In this document: piece after piece, positions 1-8,300 of the stretch | How positions within the stretch are numbered: the first letter of the stretch is position 1 | How the letters are laid out: every line of letters starts with the position of its first letter | From: Paenibacillus ferrarius | GTDB lineage: Bacteria > Bacillota > Bacilli > Paenibacillales > NBRC-103111 | DNA length: 64,000 bases | NCBI RefSeq assembly: GCF_002027705.1 | Contig: NZ_MBTG01000017.1 | Span: 62,001-126,000, forward strand | Reading direction: 5' to 3' | Translations under genes and position numbers: made by a program | Notes under the pieces: model-generated | What the model saw: the letters and a program-made list of their open reading frames with translations, nothing else | What the model was told of the DNA's origin: nothing | The model's database searches: none

Positions 1-888
1 GGCGGAAAATCAGTCATGTTCGTCTATGTTAAGGATGTCGGCTTGATCGAATTGCTTGAAGATGCTGAGTTCACAAAGGCACCAGTGGTGTCCGAAGTCG
101 CTGCGATCAAGACGGTTACCCGAATGGCAGTGGCCAACTTGCATGCGCCACAGGTGTTCTTCCAAGCGCTTGGTTACAGCCAAGTGAATGATCTGCAAAC
201 CGCAGATCAGCGGGTGCGCCTGAGCAGACCAGGTTCTGGCGTGTTGGAACTGTTTGTTCCGACGACGGTCCCAGCAGAGCGCGAACACTTCGAAGTAAAT
301 GGTCCGCATCTCTACGAAGTGCTTCAAGGAGAGCAGGAGTCTGTTCGTGAACCCGTAACGCAAGGCAATCATGAATGGCGTGTTACGTTGTTGAACGAAG
401 ACCGATTGTTGCACCGTCCATACTGGTTGCCGCTCCAACATGCAACGGGTCAGAAGCTGGCTTCGTTGCCGGTGTATGTTGGAGTGGCAACTCCTGAGAA
501 TGTGGAGAAGCCTGCCCTCGTCGCTTACGAGTCGCCGAAAAACGAGATGGAGAAGCGCTTGTTGGAACTCTGGGAGAACATCTTGCACTTGAGTCAGAAG
601 GGCATCACCGTGGGCACGAAAGACAATTTTTTCAAAGTTGGCGGCAGTTCGCTTGCTCTGATCCAAGTGAGCGGCAAGTTACAAGAAGAATTTGGGCTGG
701 ATATTCCAGTTGTTAAGATGTTCCAATATCCGACGATCCAAGCCTTGGCAGCATTCTTGGCCCAGCAGATGGACGGAAGCGCTCAAGCCGCTGCCGCACA
801 AGTAGAGACAGAGCGCACGGAGACGATGGATAAAGGCAAAAAGACCATGAAACAAACCCTGCAAAAGCTCAACAGGAGGCCAAATTGA
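1..888 (+). CDS. C-terminal part of an assembly-line protein: VOC-like region plus carrier domain (partial)
   Basis: The reading frame is open to the left edge, so the gene starts outside the window. The last ~75 residues before the tail are a carrier domain: the GGSSL motif has its phosphopantetheine serine at codon 649-651, after a DNFF lead-in. The first ~130 residues carry a strand pattern like the VOC/glyoxalase (methylmalonyl-CoA epimerase) fold, with 'VYVKDVGLIELLE' and then 'VRLSRPGSGVLELF'; this assignment is by eye and tentative. A ~35-residue charged tail (ETERTETMDKGKK) may act as a docking segment for the following PKS. The stop overlaps the TTG start of the next gene, so the two are translationally coupled. 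The carrier is confident. The role of the upstream domain (extender modification, loading or a spacer) cannot be decided without the missing N-terminus. Confidence 0.7.
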   Translation, partial: GGKSVMFVYVKDVGLIELLEDAEFTKAPVVSEVAAIKTVTRMAVANLHAPQVFFQALGYSQVNDLQTADQRVRLSRPGSGVLELFVPTTVPAEREHFEVNGPHLYEVLQGEQESVREPVTQGNHEWRVTLLNEDRLLHRPYWLPLQHATGQKLASLPVYVGVATPENVEKPALVAYESPKNEMEKRLLELWENILHLSQKGITVGTKDNFFKVGGSSLALIQVSGKLQEEFGLDIPVVKMFQYPTIQALAAFLAQQMDGSAQAAAAQVETERTETMDKGKKTMKQTLQKLNRRPN

Positions 889-3800
889 CGGATACCTTAC
901 ACCACGCTGACAATGAAACGGAACGCACCGGATTTGAGATCGCCGTCATTGGGATGGCAGCGCGCTTCCCTGGAGCAGACAACGTAACGACTTACTGGGA
1001 GAATCTGAAAAACGGTGTGGAGAGCATTACGCACTTTACCGACGAGGAACTGGAACAGGCCGGGGTAGACCCCGACCTGATCCGCTCCCCGTGGTATGTC
1101 AAAGCCAAAGGGTTCTTGGAAAAAACCGAATGGTTTGACGCTTCGTTTTTCGGTTACACGCCACGGGAGGCTGAATTGATGGAGCCGCAGATTCGCCTCT
1201 ATCATGAGGTCGCATATGAGGCTTTGGAAAACGCAGGCTATGCGAGTGAATCGTACAACGGTTTGATCGGGAACTACGCAGGTGCTGCTGTGAACCATTT
1301 TTGGCACCGCTTGCCTGTACTCTCCGATGACGCGCAAGCCAACCACACGGCTTGGCTCTTGAATGACAAGGACTTTCTGGCCACACGGGTCTCGTACAAT
1401 CTGAATTTGACTGGACCGAGTTATACCGTAGACACGGCTTGCTCCACATCGCTCGTGTTGATCGATCTCGCCTGCAAAGGCTTGCTGACAGGCGGCTGTG
1501 ATATCGCGCTCACTGGCGGTATCTCGCTTTCCCTGCCACATAAAAAAGGGTATCTCTACACAGAAGGCATGATCAACTCTCCAGATGGTCACTGCCGACC
1601 GTTTGATGCCGATGCCCAAGGGACGTTGGAGGGGGATGGCGTTGGGATCGTCGTGTTAAAGCGGCTCGAAGACGCTATTGCCGATGGTGACACGATTCAT
1701 GCTGTGATCAAGGGATCCGCTACCAACAACGACGGTGCACGCAAAGTGGATTACACGGCTCCGTCCGTGGAAGGGCAAGCCGAAGTGATCAAAGCCGCCC
1801 ATTATATGGCGGAAGTGGAACCAGAAAGCATTGGCTACATCGAAGCGCATGGCACAGGAACAGCGCTTGGTGACCCGATTGAAATTGAAGGATTGAAAGT
1901 TGCGTTCGACACGAAGCAGACAGGATTTTGCCGCATCGGTTCTGCCAAATCGAACCTGGGGCATTTGAACACCGCGGCTGGTGTTGCTGGCTTCATCAAG
2001 GCGGTGCTGACCGTCCGTGATGGCCTGATTCCGCCAACGCTGCACTATAAAGCGCCAAATCCGAAAATCGATTTCGCCAACTCGCCATTCGTGGTCAACA
2101 CCGCACTCATTCCGTGGACAGGGGCGACACCGCGTCGGGCGGGGGTCAGTTCCTTTGGCATTGGCGGTACAAATGCTCACGTGGTTCTGGAAGAAGCACC
2201 ACGAGACATTTCTTCCTCGCCAACTGGAGAGGCTCAACTGTTCCTGCTCAGTGCGAAGACCGCGACGGCACTCGAAGCAATGAGCGCCGATCTCGCCGCG
2301 TATCTCCGCGAGAACCCGACGCTGAACCTTGCCGATGCTGCCTATACGCTGCAAGTGGGTCGCCGTTCGTTTGCACACAAGCGAGCAGTGGTCGCTTCAA
2401 ACGCTTTGGACATGGCAGCCGCGTTGACAGACCCATCGAAATCGCAAACTTTCCACACCAAGGAATCGGGCGAATCGCCAGTGGTGTTCCTGTTCTCTGG
2501 ACAGGGGTCACAGTATGTAAACATGGCGCGCGGACTCTACGAACAAGAACCAGTATTTCGTGACGCGCTGGACTCTTGTTTCAAACTCTTACGTCCCTAT
2601 GTGGACTTTGATTTAAAAGAATGTTTCTATCCGTCTGTCCCTTCTGAGCAAGACGCTCTGCGCCTCAACCAAACGGAAGTAGCACAAGTTGCCATTTTCG
2701 CAGTGGAATACGCGCTTGCTCAATATCTGATGAGCTTAGGAATCCGCCCACAAGTGATGATCGGTCACAGCATCGGCGAGTTCACAGCTGCCTGCCTCTC
2801 GGGGGTCATGTCGCTTGAAGATACGTTGAAACTGGTGGCATGGCGTGGCAAACTCATGCAACGCATGGCACCGGGTGCGATGATGGCCGTTCAGATTCCT
2901 GAAGAGGAAATTCGTCCGCTGCTTTGCGCTGACCTCGCACTGGCAGCCGTTAACAGTCCAGGCATGTGCGTGGTATCTGGCTCCTTCGACGCAGTGGATG
3001 CGTTCGAGCGTACTTTGCAAGCGTCTGGACATTCATGCACACGGTTGCACACGTCGCACGCATTCCACTCCCCAATGATGGAACCGATGTTGGCGCAGTT
3101 TGAGCAAAAAGTTCGGGAAGTCACCTTCCATGCGCCACAGATTACGTATCTCTCGAATGTGACTGGGGTGGAGATTACGGAAGCGGACGTGAAGGATAGC
3201 CGCTACTGGGTACGCCACCTGCGCGAAACCGTGCGTTTTGGTGAAGGGATCGGCCGTTTGCTGACGATGGAAAAAGCGCTGTTTATCGAAGTCAGTGCGG
3301 GCCATATCCTCGCGACTCTTTTACGCAAACATCCAGCCAAACGTTCCGAGCACACGATCTTGAACATGATCCGTCATCCGCAAGATGCCGCATCCGACCG
3401 CGAACACTTACTCTCGAAAATTGGAGTTCTGTATGCTGCGGGTCTTCATCTGGAGTGGGCGAACCTCTACGGGGAACAAAACCGCCGTCGTATCCCGCTC
3501 CCAACGTATCCGTTCGAGCACCAATATTTCTGGAAACACGCGCATGGACTGATCGATATGCAAAACAACGGTCAGGCGATTCCGTTTCCTGGCAGCACGT
3601 CGAAGCGTAAAAAGCTGGCGGATTGGTTCTATCTGCCGGCATGGCTACAGAATCCGTTAGTCGAGGAGACATCGGAAGAACCGAAAACGTGGTTGCTCCT
3701 GCTCGACCGCGGTGGATTGGCAACACGACTGGCAAATGAATTGAAGTCGAGAGGACACGAGGTGTTCACCGCGTTTTCTCACGATGAACTCACAACTCAT

Positions 3801-5369
3801 TTACAAACCGTAAAGCCACTAAAAATCGTTCATGCGTGTACCTTTGACTCGTTACCAAACGTACAAGAGGCGCAAGAGCAAGGCTTCTACAGTCTCCTGC
3901 GCCTCGTGAAAGCGCTTGACTCACCGCTCGATATCTATGTGCTCTCTTCTGGATTGCACGATGTAGCGGGTGAAACGGCGGTAGAAGCGGGGAAAGCGAC
4001 GTTGCTCGGCTTGCTCAAAGTCATTGGACAGGAGCATCCATTCCTGAAAGTTCGTTCTGTCGACGTGTCTCTACTAACGGCAGGTGGATGGCAAGAACGT
4101 CAACTGCTCGACCAGTTGATCACGGAGTTCACAACCAAAGCCTTCGATCCGGTCGTTGCGTATCGTGGTGGGCAACGTCTCGTGCAGTCGTTCACCCCAC
4201 TGAGATTGGACAATCAGCAGAACTTGCCTTTGCGAGCAGAGGGTGTCTACCTTCTGACGGGCGGTTTCGGCGGAGTAGGTCTGGCTCTGGCTGAATACAT
4301 CGCAAAGAGTGCAGGCAAGGGCGTGAAGATCGCTTTGTTCGGTAGATTAACACCGAGTGACGAACAACTGGGGCACATCAAACAGTTGCAAGAACACGGG
4401 GCTGAGGTGCTCTGTCTGCAAGCGGATGTCACAAACGGAGCAGAGCTCGCTGCGGTGATCGGTCAGACTGAGTCGCACTTTGGGGCATTGAACGGCGTGA
4501 TTCACGCTGCAGGTATCACCAAGGGCACTTCGATTACCGCCATCGATTCCATCACGGAAACAGAGGTGGAGACCCAATTCGCTCCGAAAGTCTACGGCAC
4601 GCTCGCGTTGGAAGAGGCGCTCCGAGGTCGTGAGTTGGATTTCGTAGTGCTGACATCGTCCTTGTCTTCAATCTTGGGAGGTCTCGGGTACGCGGGATAT
4701 GCCGCTGCCAATGCATTCCTCGATACGTTTGCCAAGCAACAGTCGCAACTCACACCAACCCGCTGGATCAGCGTGGCTTGGGATGGCTGGCGAATCGAAA
4801 CCAAACCGCAACGCGAAGTGTTCACGAGTGACGATCAGATGATGATCGCTCCAGACGAGGGCGGTGACGCGCTGGGACGCATCTTGGTTCAACAGGGACT
4901 AACACAGGTGCTGGTCTCCACCGAAGAGTTGCAACCGCGCCTCAACCGTTGGGTTAACTTCAGCAATAAGGAAAGGAAGCAAGAAGCGGGCGTCGTGTTT
5001 GCGCGTCCAGAATTGACCACATCGTATCTTGCACCAGCCAATCAGATCGAGCAACAACTCTGTGAAATCTGGAAGAACTTCCTTGGTTTGGAGCAGGTGG
5101 GTGTGCATGACAACTTCTTTGAACTCGGGGCGTCCTCGATCGACATGGTGCAGATTACGAAGCAACTGCCAGCCGTCTTGGGGCAGGAAGTCCCAGTGCT
5201 GACACTGTTCACGTATCCTACGATCCGTGTGCTGGTCGATCATCTGGTCACACAAAATGGCACAGAGATCGTATCCGAAGAAGAGAACGATTGGCTCGAC
5301 GAGCAGAAAAAAGGTCGCGAGAACCGAAAACGAAGAAGACAGGCACGCGAGGTGGAATTCAGTGAGTGA
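885..5369 (+). CDS. Type I modular polyketide synthase, KS-AT-KR-ACP
   Basis: Extends a polyketide by one unit and reduces the beta-keto group to a hydroxyl. KS spans roughly residues 12-440 with active-site Cys186 in DTACSTSL and His322/His360 in EAHGTGT and NLGHLN. AT spans ~500-830 with nucleophile Ser629 in GHSIGEF and the HAFH motif at 725-728, the classic malonyl-CoA signature. KR starts near residue 1120 with TGGFGGVG and a GYAAANAF catalytic-tyrosine region. ACP carries Ser1418 in LGASSI. There is no DH or ER. The start is TTG at 885, chosen because AGGAGG lies at 874-879 and the KS N-terminus (FEIAVIGMAARFPG) follows at normal distance; an ATG alternative is not available there. It overlaps the upstream stop by 4 nt and the downstream start by 8 nt, so it is part of one tight operon. 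Confidence 0.95.
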   Translation: MTDTLHHADNETERTGFEIAVIGMAARFPGADNVTTYWENLKNGVESITHFTDEELEQAGVDPDLIRSPWYVKAKGFLEKTEWFDASFFGYTPREAELMEPQIRLYHEVAYEALENAGYASESYNGLIGNYAGAAVNHFWHRLPVLSDDAQANHTAWLLNDKDFLATRVSYNLNLTGPSYTVDTACSTSLVLIDLACKGLLTGGCDIALTGGISLSLPHKKGYLYTEGMINSPDGHCRPFDADAQGTLEGDGVGIVVLKRLEDAIADGDTIHAVIKGSATNNDGARKVDYTAPSVEGQAEVIKAAHYMAEVEPESIGYIEAHGTGTALGDPIEIEGLKVAFDTKQTGFCRIGSAKSNLGHLNTAAGVAGFIKAVLTVRDGLIPPTLHYKAPNPKIDFANSPFVVNTALIPWTGATPRRAGVSSFGIGGTNAHVVLEEAPRDISSSPTGEAQLFLLSAKTATALEAMSADLAAYLRENPTLNLADAAYTLQVGRRSFAHKRAVVASNALDMAAALTDPSKSQTFHTKESGESPVVFLFSGQGSQYVNMARGLYEQEPVFRDALDSCFKLLRPYVDFDLKECFYPSVPSEQDALRLNQTEVAQVAIFAVEYALAQYLMSLGIRPQVMIGHSIGEFTAACLSGVMSLEDTLKLVAWRGKLMQRMAPGAMMAVQIPEEEIRPLLCADLALAAVNSPGMCVVSGSFDAVDAFERTLQASGHSCTRLHTSHAFHSPMMEPMLAQFEQKVREVTFHAPQITYLSNVTGVEITEADVKDSRYWVRHLRETVRFGEGIGRLLTMEKALFIEVSAGHILATLLRKHPAKRSEHTILNMIRHPQDAASDREHLLSKIGVLYAAGLHLEWANLYGEQNRRRIPLPTYPFEHQYFWKHAHGLIDMQNNGQAIPFPGSTSKRKKLADWFYLPAWLQNPLVEETSEEPKTWLLLLDRGGLATRLANELKSRGHEVFTAFSHDELTTHLQTVKPLKIVHACTFDSLPNVQEAQEQGFYSLLRLVKALDSPLDIYVLSSGLHDVAGETAVEAGKATLLGLLKVIGQEHPFLKVRSVDVSLLTAGGWQERQLLDQLITEFTTKAFDPVVAYRGGQRLVQSFTPLRLDNQQNLPLRAEGVYLLTGGFGGVGLALAEYIAKSAGKGVKIALFGRLTPSDEQLGHIKQLQEHGAEVLCLQADVTNGAELAAVIGQTESHFGALNGVIHAAGITKGTSITAIDSITETEVETQFAPKVYGTLALEEALRGRELDFVVLTSSLSSILGGLGYAGYAAANAFLDTFAKQQSQLTPTRWISVAWDGWRIETKPQREVFTSDDQMMIAPDEGGDALGRILVQQGLTQVLVSTEELQPRLNRWVNFSNKERKQEAGVVFARPELTTSYLAPANQIEQQLCEIWKNFLGLEQVGVHDNFFELGASSIDMVQITKQLPAVLGQEVPVLTLFTYPTIRVLVDHLVTQNGTEIVSEEENDWLDEQKKGRENRKRRRQAREVEFSE

Positions 5370-8300
5370 TGAGAGAACGGGTTTAGAAATCGCCGTCATC
5401 GGTATGTCTGGACGTTTTCCCAAAGCGAAGAACATTCAGGAGTTTTGGGAAAATCTGCGGGGGGGCGTGGATGCTCTCTCGAAGTTTACCGATGAGGAGT
5501 TGCTGGAATTTGGGGTTGACCCCGAACTCCTAAGCCACCCGGACTATGTGAAGAAAAAGGGCAGCCTCGATGCCATCGAAGACTTTGACGCTTCCTTTTT
5601 TGGCTATACCCCAAAGGAAGCGAGTTACATGGACCCGCAGTTCAGGCTCTTCCATGAAGTTAGCTACGAAGCGCTTGAAGACGCAGGCTATGCCAACGTG
5701 ACATACAAAGGCAGAATCGGTCTCTACGCCGGCAATACCCAGAATCTGTTATGGATGGGGCATCTGCTTACTCATATGCAGTCTCCAAACGATCAATTTG
5801 AGATCGTCAGCCTCAACGACAGCAACACGTTCAGTACACGTGTGGCGTACAAGTTGAACTTGAGAGGCCCTGCGTTGACCGTGCAGACCGCTTGTTCGAC
5901 CTCGCTGGTGGCGATCCACCTGGCCAGCCAAGCGCTAATCGCTGGCGAGTGTAAGATGGCGCTCGCAGGTGGCGCTTCCGTCGTGGTTCCACGCAAAAAT
6001 GGCTACCTGTACGAAGAGGGGATGCTGTTGTCAAGGAGTGGGGCTTGCCGCGCATTTGATGAAGAGGCAGACGGACTTGTGTTTGGTGACGGGGCTGGAT
6101 GTGTCGTGTTGAAAATGCTCGACGACGCGATTAGAGACGGCGACCACATCTATGCGGTGATCAAAGGGACTGCGATTAACAACGACGGCAACCTCAAGGC
6201 GGGCTACACAGCACCATCGCCAAAAGGGCAGATGATTGCCGTTCGTTCCGCTCATCATGTTGCCGAAGTTGACCCTGAAACGATCACCTACGTCGAGACG
6301 CACGGAGCGGGTTCGACGCTCGGTGACCCGATTGAGTTTGAAGGCTTGAAACTCGCTTTCAACTCCGACCAAAAGGGATTTTGCGCCTTGGGATCGGCCA
6401 AGACCAACACGGGCCACCTCAACCAAGCAGCAGGCGTCACCGGCTTCATCAAGACGGTGCTCTCCATGCATCACAAAGAACTGGTACCCGCTCTGCATTT
6501 TAAAAAGGCGAATCCGAAAATCAACTTCGAGAACAGCCCGTTTTACGTGAACACCGAGCTCAAACGGTGGGAAAGAACGGGGAACACGCCACTTCGCGCG
6601 GGAGTAAGTGCGTTTGGGATCGGTGGAACGAATGCGCACGTCGTGCTTGAAGAAGCACCGCCACGTCAGCCATCAGGACAAGGTCGAGATGCCCACCTCC
6701 TCACGCTGTCTGCTCAATCGGAAGTGTCGCTTCAAAATATGACAGCCGAGTTGGCCGACTTCTTGGAATCGAAAGCAGAGGTGAATCTAGCGGACGTTGC
6801 GTATACGCTTCAAACGGGACGCAATTTGTTCGACCATCGTCGTCATCTGGTTGTCACGAACGTACAGGAAGCGGTGGAGGCTCTGCGTGCAGAGACTTCG
6901 GGCACGCGCAAAGTACACACCCATTTTTCCCGCGAAAAAAATCGTCCGGTCGTCTTCCTGTTCCCTGGTCAAGGGTCGCAGTACGTCAACATGGGACGGG
7001 ACCTGTATGAGAAAGAGGCTGTATTCCGCAATGAACTCGACCGCTGTTTTGCGATTTTCGATCATTTGGGATGCTCACACCTGCGAAATGTGTTGTACCC
7101 AACTGGAGATGTAGCAGTCGCTGAGGAAGAGATGCGCAAGATGCAGAATGCTCAACCGCTGATTTTTGCATTCGAATACGCAGTCGCCAAACTGTTGCTG
7201 AATCTGGGCATTCAACCGGATGCGATGATCGGGTACAGCTTCGGTGAGTACGTGGCAGCCTGCCTCGCAGACGTGTTCACGTTGGAAGATGCGCTGAAGT
7301 TGATCGTTGCTCGTGGTAACTTGATGCAACGTGTTCCAGAGGGAGCTATGCTCTCGATCCCGCTGTCCGAATCGAAAGTACTGCCTTATCTGACCACTAA
7401 TGTATCGCTCGCAGTCGACAACGGAACGTCCTGCATTGTAGCAGGCACCGTCGATGCAATTGAAGCATTGGAAAGTCGTATGAAGGAAGCCCGCGTGCTC
7501 TGCATGCGTGTGAAAACAGCACTCGCAGGTCACTCCCTACTCATGGACGGAATCTTGGAACCTTTTGAACAGTTGGTGCGAAGTGTTGGGCTCCGTAAGC
7601 CACAACGCCCGTATATCTCCGACCTCACAGGACGCTGGATCACCGATCAGGAAGCGACGGATCCAATGTACTGGGTTCGCCATATGCGCGAGACGGTGCG
7701 CTTCGCAGCGGGGGTTGAAGAGCTGGCGAAGACCTCGAATCTCGTCTTCCTGGAAGTCGGACCTGGTCGGGACTTGTCCAGTTTGATCGGGCGTTTCGTG
7801 GACGCAAAGAAAGGTCAAAACATCGTCGATCTCATCCGTAATGCACAGCGTCAAGTATCCGACAGCGAACAGCTGTTGGCGAAGCTCGGTTGGCTGTGGG
7901 CATATGGGGTGGCGGTGGATTGGAACGCCTTTTACAAAGGCGCAGTCCGACATCGACTCAAACTGCCAACGTATGCGTTTGACCGCAAACGCTATTGGAT
8001 CGACGGCTCTGCTGCCGAATCGGCCAAGGCACTGCGATCTCAAATCGTCACAAGCATTGGGAAACGCAAAGACACGACGAATTGGGGTTATATCCCGAGG
8101 TGGAAGCGCACGGCTGACCCGCAAGAGGAAGAGAATCATGATCTAGTAGGCTGGCTGATTCTCACGAGCCATACAAGCATGGGGCAAGCCCTTGCCGAAC
8201 GCTTCGCTCAGCGGGGAGAATGGGTCGTGACGGTTGAGCCTGGGACGCAGTTTGCCGTGCACGACGATCAGAGAATCGTGCTGAACCCAGCGAATGCGCA

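Noticed and set aside
897..1619. Long antisense open frames opposite the synthetase genes (here and at many other places up to 29 kb)
   Set aside because: They lack ribosome-binding sites and family features and arise from codon bias of the higher-GC genes on the other strand.
2114..2563. 149-codon frame within the first PKS
   Set aside because: Out-of-frame shadow of the KS-AT linker and AT domain.
5227..5361. Upstream extension of the second PKS
   Set aside because: The frame is open, but it overlaps the ACP end of the first PKS in another frame; GTG 5362 with its own ribosome-binding site is the natural start.
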